Source: Sulfurovum sp. (GTDB lineage Bacteria > Campylobacterota > Campylobacteria > Campylobacterales > Sulfurovaceae). From it: DNA of 64,000 bases. Made by a program: the position numbers and the translations under genes. The DNA is taken from the NCBI GenBank assembly GCA_030949725.1, contig JAUZSE010000006.1, positions 165,806 to 229,805 of the forward strand, read 5' to 3'. This document shows, one piece after another, positions 27,768 to 37,481 of the stretch (position 1 is the stretch's first letter; each line of letters opens with the position of its first letter). The notes beneath the pieces are model-generated. The model was not told the DNA's origin, made no database searches, and was given only the letters and a program-made list of their open reading frames with translations.

Positions 27768-30700
27768 ATGATAATAAAAACAAATTTTAAAAAAGTATTA
27801 GACGCACTAGAGTTTCAAAAGAACCAAAATACTTACATCAAAGAATATGCAGAATTTAACACGCAGTTAAAAGTAGATTTTGATAAAGAGATATTAATAT
27901 ATCCCGAGGAGGATGGTTTCACGATCAATGAAAGACAAACATGTAACTTTAAACAAGCAGAAAATTTTGTTGTGTTTGAGTGTATAGATAGACTTTTATC
28001 ACAAGGGTATAACCCCAAACATATAGAACTAGAACCCAAATGGCAGGTAGGGCATGGTGCGAGTGGTGGTCGTGCTGATATTCTTATCAGAGACAATAAC
28101 AATAAAGCATTGCTTATTATAGAGTGTAAAACAGCAGGAAGTGAGTTCAAAAAAAGCATGGGATAGCACTTTGGTTAAACCCACACAAATATTTTCTTAT
28201 GCCAAACAAGATGGAGATACCAAATTTATTGCCCTTTATGCCAGTGATTTTTTGGATAAAAAGCTTGTATCAGATTATTACCTCATTAACTTAGTGGATG
28301 ACAAAAAATATCTCTATGAAAACAACTTAAAAAAATCCTATAAAGAAGCCCAAACAGTAGAAGACCTTTATGAAGTATGGAGTGAAACTTATAAAAAAGC
28401 CTTTAACACGAGAGGAATTTTTGAATCTAATAAAGCCTATTTTATAGGATTGGAAAAGACCAATATTGATGACCTAAATATCGTCTCTTCCAAAGATATT
28501 CAAGGCAAATATAATGCCTTTGCAACGATTATGAGGCAGCATAATATAGGAAGTCCTGAAAGAGCCTTTAATGTTTTGGTCAATCTTTTTTTGTGTAAAA
28601 TTATTGATGAAAATAGCAACCAAAAAAACAAAAATAGTGAACTTAAATTTTATTGGAAAGGTGTCTCTTATGATGATGCTTTTGGGCTTCAAGACAGACT
28701 TCAAGAGCTGTACAAAGAAGGAATGTTCAATTTTCTCAATGAAGAAATAACCTATATTTCTGATAAAACCATTGATGATATGTTTGAAAAAGTAGATATA
28801 AATTCTCTCAAAGAAGATGTCAAAAAGCGATTTAGAGAACAGAAGTTTTTTACCAATAATGACTTTTCTTTTTTGGATGTGCATAGCCAAATGCTTTTTT
28901 ATAAAAACTTTGAAGTCCTGCTCAAAGTGATTGAACTCTTTCAAGATATACGGCTCACGGGCGTAGAAGACAATCAATTTTTAGGTGATATGTTTGAGGG
29001 CTTTTTGGACAATGGAGTCAAACAAAGCGAGGGGCAATTTTTTACGCCTATGCCTATTGTCAAATTTATCATCAATGCCTTACCCCTAGACGCGATAAAA
29101 AAACAAGAAGACAAACCCAAAGCCATAGATTATGCTTGTGGAGCAGGACATTTTCTCAATGAAGTAGCCAAAATATTTGACAGAGATGAAGTCGTGGGCA
29201 TAGAAAAAGAGTATAGACTTTCCAAAGTTGCCAAAGTCTCTGCCTTGATGTATGGACAAGAAAATATCAATATTATCTACAATGACGCACTCAAAGAAGA
29301 CAAAGATGTTCCAAACAATAGCTTTTCACTTCTTGTTGCCAATCCTCCTTATAGTGTAAAAGGGTTTTTGGAAACATTGCCCAAAGAAGAGAGAGAAAAG
29401 TTTGAACTACTCAAAAGCATAGAAGCCAAAAGTTACACAGCCAACAACTCTATAGAATGCTTCTTTATAGAACGAGCCAAACAGCTACTCAAAACCAATG
29501 GCGTAGCAGGGATTATCTTGCCCTCATCAATTCTTTCCAAAGGTGAAGGGGCAAACACTTATGTAGCCACAAGAGAGATACTGCTCAAATATTTTGACAT
29601 TGTAGCCATTGCAGAGTTTGGAAGTGGTACATTTGGTAAAACAGGCACAAATACTGTGACGCTATTTCTCAAAAGAAGAAATGATGTAGAAAATATCGTA
29701 GGAAAATATGCCGATTTAACAAAAAATATTTTTAAAGGGAATCTTCTTATACAAGGTCAATTTAAAGACAAAGAAATACTCAAAAAATATACCCAACATA
29801 TAGGCATAGACTATGATTTATACAAAAGCTTTTTAGCAGAACAGCCCTCTAAAAAATGCTTAAAAATAGAAATCGTAGAAGCCTATCTTTCAGCCTTTGA
29901 AAAAGCCACAGAGACCAAACACCGAAGAAAAGCCAACTATTATAAAAGATTTTCAACAATCAGAAAATACAAAACAGAGAAAAAAGCCTTTATCGCTTAT
30001 GTCAAATCCATAGAAGCAGATAAGTTTTATTATTTTACACTCTCTTGTGAAAACAGCCAAAAAGTCCTCATCATCAAAGCCCCCACAGACAACAAAGCCA
30101 ATAAAAAGTTTTTGGGTTATGAATGGAGTGGAAGAAAAGGAAACGAAGGCATACAATACAACGGAGGCACACTCAACAGCATAAACACCGTGCTTTATAA
30201 TCCGATAGACAAAGACGATGAAAGCAAAATAAACACACTCATCACGAGGAACTTTGCTAATGAAGAGATAGAAATACCCAAAGATTTAGAAGAATTTGTA
30301 TCTAAAGCTAGTTTAGTAGATATGCTTGATTTTACTAGAGTTGAGTTTTCTAAGGCTTTTAGGTTGAATATTTCTAAAAAAGTAGAGATTTTTAGTAAGT
30401 GGAAATTAGTAAAGCTTAAAGATATTGCAGATATTCAAAGTGGAGGAACTCCAAAGTCAGATAATTTAAAATATTGGAATGGAGATATTTTTTGGGCTAC
30501 ATTAGTTGATACAAAAGAAAAGTATTTGGTATCAACAAAAAGAAAAATTACTTTTGAAGGATTAAGTAATAGTAGTGCTAAATTATTACCTATTAATAGT
30601 GTTATATTTTCAAGTCGAGCAACTATTGGAGAGGTAAGTATTGCAAAAGTAGAAATTTCAACAAATCAGGGTTACAAAAATTTTATTTGTTATAAAGATA

Positions 30701-31479
30701 AAATACATTATGAATATTTATATGAAATTTTGAAAAAATATTCTTCTAGTATTGAATTACTAGCTAGTGGAACAACTTTTAAAGAAGTTTCAAAAAGTGT
30801 TATTTCTAATTTTAAAATTCCTCTCCCTCCTTTAAATATTCAAGAAGAGATAGTGAAAGCTTGTCAAAAAGTAGATGATGAGGTGGGGAAAGCGAATGAG
30901 ATTATTAAAAATTGGAAGGTCAATATTGAAAATTATTTTCAAGAAATTTCTTTAAAAGCTAATATCTCACATAGATTGAGTGATGATACTAAATTTAAAG
31001 TATTTATTGGGAGAAGAATTGTTCAAAAAGATATAGAAAATGAAAAGATAGGATTGCCTATTTATAGTGCAAATGTTTTTGATATATTTGGATATACAAG
31101 TAAAAACTTGATAGAAGATTTTGTTCTACCTTCTATTTTATGGGGTATTGATGGTGATTGGATGGTAAACTACATATCAGAGAATAATCCTTTTTATCCA
31201 ACAGACCATTGTGGTGTTATTAGAGTAAAAAGTAAAGATATTAATCCTCGTTATCTTGCTTGGGTTTTAGATAATGAAGGTAAACGAGTAAATTTTTCAA
31301 GAACACATCGTGCTTCAACACAAAGAGTTAAGAATATTGATATAAAAACACCACCTATAACAGAACAAAATAAAATCGTTTCAAAAATAGAAATCTTAGA
31401 AATAAAAATAGCAGAAGCTAAAGAGATTATAGAGGGTGCTAGTTTTAGGAAAGAGGGGATTTTGAGGGATTTTTTATGA
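27768..31479 (+). CDS. Single-chain restriction-modification-specificity enzyme (type IIG/type I-like), frameshifted
   Basis: Corrected length is about 1237 residues. The N-terminal nuclease has GRADILI with D104 and IIECK with E119 and K121. An N6-adenine methyltransferase follows, with DYACGAGHFLNE (motif I) and ANPPYSV (motif IV). The C-terminal third contains two target-recognition domains (WKLVKLKDIADIQSGGTPKS near 30400; the second from about 30960), each followed by a conserved helix (PPLNIQEEIVKACQ, PPITEQNKIVSKIE). An A7 run at about 28152 breaks the frame between nuclease and methyltransferase; a GTG at 28141 could start a methylase-plus-specificity protein alone. The next gene overlaps by ATGA. 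Confidence 0.85.
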
Positions 31480-32215
31480 GCGAACTAGAAAGAATAGAAC
31501 AACTAGAAAGAGAGATTAGAGAGTTAAAGGGCTTGGATAGGCAAAGAGGTATAGAGACTTTTTCATATTCTCAAATAAGCCTAAAAGATTTAAAAAAAGT
31601 GACTTTTCTTAAAAAAATATTTGATAACAGACCTTTTGATGAATGGTTCTCTTTTTCTAAAGAAATTAATGAAGATGATAGACTTTTTTTGGAAATATTA
31701 CTCTCTAAATATGGACAACTTCTTAAATCTTATAAAGAAGAAACACTAAAAGCTAATTTTATCATTCCTATTATAAATCGTGTAAATTTTTCTCTCTTGA
31801 GATGGAAACCTCTCCTTTTTATGAAGAGATAATTACTTATGAGAGTGAAAAATTTATTTTTACTGGAGCAACAGATTTTATTGTCTCAAAGGGTTTAGAA
31901 TATTCTGAGAAACCCTATTTTTTTATCCAAGAGTTTAAAAAAGGCATCAAAGGTTCAGACCCAGAACCACAACTTCTAGCCGAACTCATATCAGCCATAG
32001 AACTAAATAACGATAAATCTATGCGAGGTGCATACATAGTAGGGGCTATTTGGAACTTTGTGATTTTGGAGAAGTTGGGTAAAGATAAATATCAATATTT
32101 TGTGAGTGAAAATTATGACTCTTCTAAGATAGGAGATTTAAAAGGGATTTATCGGAATTTGGTTTTTGTGAAAGAAGAGATTATAGAGAGAGTGAAAAGG
32201 GAAAAATATGAGTAG
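31476..32215 (+). pseudogene. PD-(D/E)XK-like family protein, copy 8, frameshifted by one T
   Basis: It is almost identical to copy 6 in DNA over the first ~480 bases. The run in GTAAATTTTTCTCTC (about 31788) has five T where copy 6 has six, which ends the first frame at 31832; the rest, with TDFIVSKG, FFIQEFKKG and EPQLLAEL, is open from 31802. It sits in an operon: start overlaps the restriction-modification gene, and the end overlaps the Rpn-like gene by eight bases. Function is lost unless the run can slip or the base is an error. Confidence 0.8.
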
Positions 32216-33056
32216 AAAACTAGTAAGCTTTGACTGGGCTATGAAAAAGATTTTGAGACAAAAAGCAAACTTTGGAATTTTGGAAGGATTCTTAAGTGAA
32301 CTTTTTAGATTTGATATAAAAATAGAAGAAATTTTAGAGAGTGAAGCCAATCAAGATAGCGAAGATGATAAGTTTAATCGTGTAGATTTATTGGCAAAAG
32401 ATGAGTATGGTGAGCTAATATTAATAGAAGTCCAATATGATGGACAGCAAGATTATTTTCATAGAATGCTTTATGGAGCGTCCAAACTTATTTGTGATTA
32501 TATGGAAAAATCAGATGAGTATCAAAAAGTCAAAAAAGTATATTCTGTAAATATAGTCTATTTCGCTCTAGCTAAAGGTAGCGATTATCTCTATTATGGC
32601 AAAACTCAATTTGAGGGAATGAACCAAGAAAATGAGATTTTTAAACTATCAAATCATCAACAAAAACAGTTTGGTATCAAAGAAGTACATCAAATATTTC
32701 CTGAATATTATGTAATACGCGTCAATAAATTTGATGATATAGTCAAAAATAGTATAGATGAGTGGATATATTTTCTCAAAAATGAGAAGATAAAAGACAA
32801 TTTCAAAGCCAAAGGTTTGGACGAAGCCAATGATATACTAGATGTAATGAAACTCCCAGAAGAAGCAAAAGCTATATATGATAGAAAGATAGAGAATAAA
32901 AGATATAAAAAATCACTATTGCACTCTGCTAGGATAGAGGGAGAGAATAAGAGAAATATTGAAATAGCCAAAAATCTACTCAACGCAAATATAGATATTA
33001 AAGTGATTGTTCAAACTACAGGATTGAGTATGGAAGAGATAGAGAAATTGAAATAA
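32208..33056 (+). CDS. Rpn/PD-(D/E)XK transposase-family nuclease
   Basis: This 282-residue protein belongs to the recombination-promoting-nuclease group (PD-(D/E)XK nuclease family transposase). The start MSRKLVSFDWAMKKILRQKA NFGILEGFLSEL matches the usual DxxFKxLF-type opening. RVDLLAKDEYGELILIEVQ carries D60 and E74-x-Q76. The C-terminal part is helical, ending in a helix-turn-helix-like DIKVIVQTTGLSMEEIEKL. Related proteins cut DNA and stimulate RecA-independent recombination. It is the last gene of the restriction operon. It could also be an addiction module or IS relic; no terminal repeats are visible. Confidence 0.8.
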   Translation: MSRKLVSFDWAMKKILRQKANFGILEGFLSELFRFDIKIEEILESEANQDSEDDKFNRVDLLAKDEYGELILIEVQYDGQQDYFHRMLYGASKLICDYMEKSDEYQKVKKVYSVNIVYFALAKGSDYLYYGKTQFEGMNQENEIFKLSNHQQKQFGIKEVHQIFPEYYVIRVNKFDDIVKNSIDEWIYFLKNEKIKDNFKAKGLDEANDILDVMKLPEEAKAIYDRKIENKRYKKSLLHSARIEGENKRNIEIAKNLLNANIDIKVIVQTTGLSMEEIEKLK

Positions 33057-33091
33057 CAAAGTTGTTGAAGGTGTAGCCATCTTAAATTCTT

Positions 33092-33115
33092 GGTGGATAA
33101 ATCCACTCTACAGGG
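33092..33115. repeat. REP-like palindrome, second copy
   Basis: TGGTGGATAAATCCACTCTA differs from 12898 by one base. It lies between the Rpn-like gene and the channel gene and marks the right limit of the accessory island. Confidence 0.55.
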
Positions 33116-33121
33116 GGAAAT

Positions 33122-34754
33122 GTGCATAATTTTATACTAAAAGTTTCTTATATTATGGAAGACTCTACACACTATCAAAAAATAAAATCATTTTTTAGTT
33201 CACTACTTGAAGATGCTACTTATCCTTATAAGAAATACTTTGATAGATTTATGATTGTACTCATTATTATTTCTGTTTCTATTTTGATTATGAGTAAAAC
33301 AGGTAAAATTCCTGAGTGGATGATGGCATTTGATCTTTATTTCGTGACGGCTATTTTTGCTTTAGAATATTTGTTGAGATTATGGATAAACGATGATATA
33401 CATAAAATGATTGTTTCTTCATCCTCTAGGCATGGTAAGTTTGGTGTATATTGGAGCATCATAAAATCTAAACTACGCTATATGGTCTCTCTTCCTGCAT
33501 TGATAGACCTAGTAGCGATCTTTCCACAATTTAGAATTATACGGCTTCTTAAATTGTATCACTATATGCATGGGGCATCTAGTCTCTTTAATGCTTTAGT
33601 TAAAAAACGTTTTGAATTTATTTTTTTTGGGTTATATGCTTTTTGGTGTTACTTTTACTTTTGGTTCTATATTTTACCTGCTAGAGTTTGGTATCAATGA
33701 AGCATTGGGTTCTTATCTTGATGCCATTTATTGGGCATTGGTAACTATCTCAACTGTAGGGTATGGTGATATCTCTCCTGTGACGCAGATGGGTAAAGTG
33801 GTGTCAATGTTTAGTATCATATTTGGTATTGCTATGATCTCGTTTGTTACTTCTATGATGGTTTCAGCTTTTTCTGAAAGATTTGATGAGTTACGTAACC
33901 AAGATAGCATTAGGTATGTAAATAAAATGTATAATGTGGTCATTATTAATGGTTATGGACATTTGGGTACAATTATTGCTGAAAAACTAAAAATACATAA
34001 AAGATATCAAGCTGTGATTATAGAAAGTGATGAAATAAAAGCCAAAAGTGCTATAGCAGATGGCTACCAAGTGATACATGCAGATGGTTCATCCCAAAAG
34101 CTTATTAAGACATTGTATGAGAGAGGCAATATTACTGCAATGTTGACATTGAGAAGTTCTGATATAGAAAATATTTATTTTATCCTTAATGCTAAAAGCG
34201 TGCAACGTGAGTCTATAGTTTATAGCCGTATGAATCAAGTGGAGTTACGTCCACAGTATGATGCTACAAAAGTGAATGCTTTGGTTGAACCTTATGAGTT
34301 AGTCGATACAAAAGCATTTCAGTATTTAAAGAAACACAGTGAAGAAGAGAAGAAAAGTATTTTATTTTTTGGATATACGCATAAAAGTAGTCATATCTGT
34401 AAAAAACTTCAAGATCTGGGGTTAGAAATACGTATCTATGAAGTGGACAATACACGATATGAAAATGCAAAGTTAGATGGATTTAGCAACATAACTTTCA
34501 TAAAAAATAATGCTTTGGAAGTAGTAGATATTTATGATAGCATTGCAGTATGCGCTATGGATGAGGAAGAATTGAATGTTTATTATGCCATTACCTTACG
34601 TTCAAATGGATTTAGCTCTAAGATCGTAGCCTTATCAGACACTAAAGAAGACAATAGAAAACTACTTCTAGCAGGGGTAAGCAAGATATTTGATATGTAT
34701 GATGAAAGTGCTTCACGATTTGTGGAGATTATAGAAAAAGGAGAAGATGTATGA
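33122..34754 (+). CDS. Potassium channel with C-terminal RCK/TrkA-N domains, frameshifted
   Basis: A voltage-gated-type channel: four or more membrane segments (FMIVLIIISVSILIM, FDLYFVTAIFALEYLLRLWI, an arginine-bearing S4-like FRIIRLLKLYHYMH), then the pore helix and selectivity filter TVGYGD near 33755. After it come two Rossmann-like regulator domains (VVIINGYGHLGTIIAEKL; ILFFGYTHKSSHICKKL) that probably sense nucleotides. The frame breaks in a T8 run near 33625 (FEFIFFG). Corrected length is about 543 residues. The start is GTG at 33122 after GGGGGA; ATG at 33155 is an alternative. It overlaps gpsA by ATGA. Confidence 0.8.
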
Positions 34755-35638
34755 AGATAGCAATTATAGGGGCAGGGAAATGGGGACAGGCATTGTATCA
34801 TGCTTACAGTCAAGATAATGATGTAGTGATCCATTCTAGGACTGTAAAAAAGATAGAAAACTTTGTTTCTTTAGATGAAGCATTAAACAGGGAGTATTTG
34901 GTTGTAGCACTTCCTGCACAATTTGTACGTGCTTGGATGGAAAGAAACTTTGAAGACAGAGGACAAAATATTTTGGTGGCGGCTAAGGGAATAGAGACAT
35001 CGACAGGGTCTTTCCTAAATGATATTTATGGTAATTTTGTCTCTGCGGATAGACTTGCGTTTATCTCTGGTCCTTCTTTTGCTGCTGAGGTACAGAAGTC
35101 TCTTCCCACAGCACTCATCATAAGCTCTACAAATCTAGTGTTGGCACAAACTTATGCGGATCTTTTACCAAAATTTATAAAAGGCTATGTCAGTAGTGAT
35201 GTGGTGGGTGCAGAAGTTTCAGGAGCTTACAAAAATGTCATCGCTATAGCTGGTGGTGTTTGTGATGGTTTGAACTTGGGTAATAATGCTAGAGCAGCAT
35301 TGATTTCAAGAGGATTGGTAGAGATGACACGTTTTGGAGAAGCCTTTGGTGCAAAAACAGAAACCTTCCTTTCTTTAGGTGGAGCAGGAGATCTCTTTCT
35401 TACGGCAAGCTCTACACTTTCCAGAAACTACCGTGTAGGTTTGGGGCTTTCTAAGGGAAAAAGTATGGATGACATACTGGAAGACTTAGGTGAAGTAGCA
35501 GAGGGGGTTCCTACAGCTAAAGCCTTGCATAAAATAGCAAAAGACAAAGAGATCTATCTTCCTATCGCACAAGAAGTTTATGCCATGATTGAAGAGGGGA
35601 AAGATCCGATGAAAAGTGTGAAAGATTTGTTACGTTAA
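34751..35638 (+). CDS. gpsA: Glycerol-3-phosphate dehydrogenase [NAD(P)+]
   Basis: GpsA reduces dihydroxyacetone phosphate to sn-glycerol 3-phosphate, the backbone of phospholipids. The NAD(P)-binding motif IAIIGAGKWGQAL is at residues 3-15. GPSFAAEV (about 108-115) and the active-site region GAYKNVIAIAGGVCDGLNLG (with the catalytic-type lysine) and NARAALISRGLVEM follow. Length 295 is a little short of the usual 330 but complete. It is translationally coupled to the channel gene by a four-base overlap. Confidence 0.92.
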   Translation: MKIAIIGAGKWGQALYHAYSQDNDVVIHSRTVKKIENFVSLDEALNREYLVVALPAQFVRAWMERNFEDRGQNILVAAKGIETSTGSFLNDIYGNFVSADRLAFISGPSFAAEVQKSLPTALIISSTNLVLAQTYADLLPKFIKGYVSSDVVGAEVSGAYKNVIAIAGGVCDGLNLGNNARAALISRGLVEMTRFGEAFGAKTETFLSLGGAGDLFLTASSTLSRNYRVGLGLSKGKSMDDILEDLGEVAEGVPTAKALHKIAKDKEIYLPIAQEVYAMIEEGKDPMKSVKDLLR

Positions 35639-35698
35639 GATGTTATGATTAGTATTGTAAGAGGATTTTAGGTAAAATGTTTCTTTTTGGGAGCATAA

Positions 35699-37481
35699 AT
35701 GTTTAAAAATATAGTATTTACTTTGGTATTGTTATCGTCCACACCTCTTTGGGCATCACTTTTTGGTGACGATAAAAAAGAGGTGCTTATGCCCAAGCAC
35801 ATCATCAAAATTTCAGGTGAGGCGTATTTTGATAAATCACAAATGTTTGATGCTTTGGGTGTTGAATATAAGAGTATGTTCCAATTTTGGAAAGATGATA
35901 CAGCGACTATCAAAGATAAACTTTTACCTACATTACATGCTTCTCTAAGAGCTTTTTATGATTCTGAAGGCTTTTATGATGCTACATATACGATCAAAGA
36001 GTCCAATCTAACTACACTTATCAAAGTCAAAGAAAATAAACCAGTAAAAGTTGGAGATATTAATATCTCTAGTGATTATGATATAGCATCATGGGTTACA
36101 TTTAAAAAAGGTGATGTATTTCAAGCGAAAAAGTTTATAGCTATAAAAAGCAAAATTATGGGTCACTTACTTAAAAATGGGTATTGCTCTTATGCTCTGG
36201 ACACTAAAGCTTATGTGGATTTGAAGAAACATATTGTTGACATTAAGTATACGTTAAAAAAAAGGTGGTATATGTACTTTTGGTGCAGTGACAATAATAG
36301 GGAATAAGACTGTTGATGATGATGTACTGAAATCAAGAGTACATGCCAAAGAGGGAGAAAGATTTTCTACTGAATTGGTGAATGACACTTCTGATGCCAT
36401 GTATGGCCTTTTGGCTTTTGATTCTGTTTTGATTGCTGTAGATAGGAAAATATATAATGTTGTACCTGTTGATATCAAAGTTAAAGAGATGGAACGACCC
36501 TATCATTTTGAAGCAGGTCTAGGTTATGATACCTACGTAGGTGCAAGAGTTCATAGTTCTTTGACTAAACATAATTTTTTTGGTGATGCTCAGATGCTAA
36601 ATCTTAAACTGGCATGGTCAAAGCTTGAACAGTTGGCTATGTTAAGTTTTTACAGACCCGTTCTCTTTGATATTTCGGGTTATTATATAGGCATAGGGGC
36701 TAAACTGGGATATTCAAACTTAGAATTTGATGGTTTTCAAGAAGAAAAAACATTTTTGAGAACCTATCTTGACCATCAAAGTGAAAGAGTCAACCTGAAA
36801 GTAGGTATTGCATCTGAAGTGATTAATGTCAATGCCTGTAGATAACCTTAGATCTAGGCGAAGAACTACAATTTGCAGTAAATGAAGGTGAGTTCATACT
36901 GTCTGTATCCGTATGTTGATTTTGTGTATGATGCTAGAGATTCTAAGCTCAATCCCAAATATGGCTATTATATTTCAGCATATCTTGAAACTGGGTTTTC
37001 AGATGAAGCATCTAGTGTTTATTATAAAGCACTACTTGAAGGTAGATTTATTCATACTGTTGGTAATCTTACATTGGCCGCAGTGGGTAAAGCAGGTGTA
37101 GTAGATGAAGAGGTAAGCGAAAGTCTTCCCGAATCAAAATATTTCTTCGCTGGTGGAGCTTTTTCCAACCGTGCTTATGGATTTAGAGAATTGGGTGTGA
37201 TACTATCTTCTACAGAAGATTCAATATATGGTGCTTCAACTTGGGCTAACCTTACTTTAGAAGCTGATTATCCTATCTGGGGTGATTTGTATGGCGCTGT
37301 TTTTACTGACAATACTATGCTAACCGAAGATTCTTATGATTTTACTGGTGAGATAATCTCTTCTGCCGGGGTTGGGGTACGGTATATGACCCCTATAGGA
37401 CCCTTTAAACTTGATGTGGGTATGAACGTTGCGGATACTTCGCAGTATGGGATATCATTTCAGATAGGACAATCATTTTGA
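35699..37481 (+). CDS. tamA: TamA/BamA-family outer-membrane protein, frameshifted
   Basis: The start MFKNIVFTLVLLSSTPLWAS is a signal peptide. POTRA-like domains follow (residues about 30-250), then a C-terminal beta-barrel with the Omp85 features FFAGGAFSNRAYGF and PIGPFKLDVGM, ending in SFQIGQSF with a terminal phenylalanine. TamA forms the outer-membrane part of the TamA-TamB transport module. The frame breaks at least three times: in an A8 run near 36257, near 36840 and near 36905. Corrected length is about 590 residues. The overlap with tamB confirms the pair. Confidence 0.8.

Noticed and set aside
28141..31479. A separate type I methylase gene starting at the GTG 28141
   Set aside because: The N-terminal nuclease frame continues into it after a one-base correction and fits the single-chain architecture; kept only as an alternative product.
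32208..33056. The Rpn-like gene as an insertion sequence
   Set aside because: No terminal inverted repeats or target duplication; it overlaps its upstream neighbour as an operon gene would.
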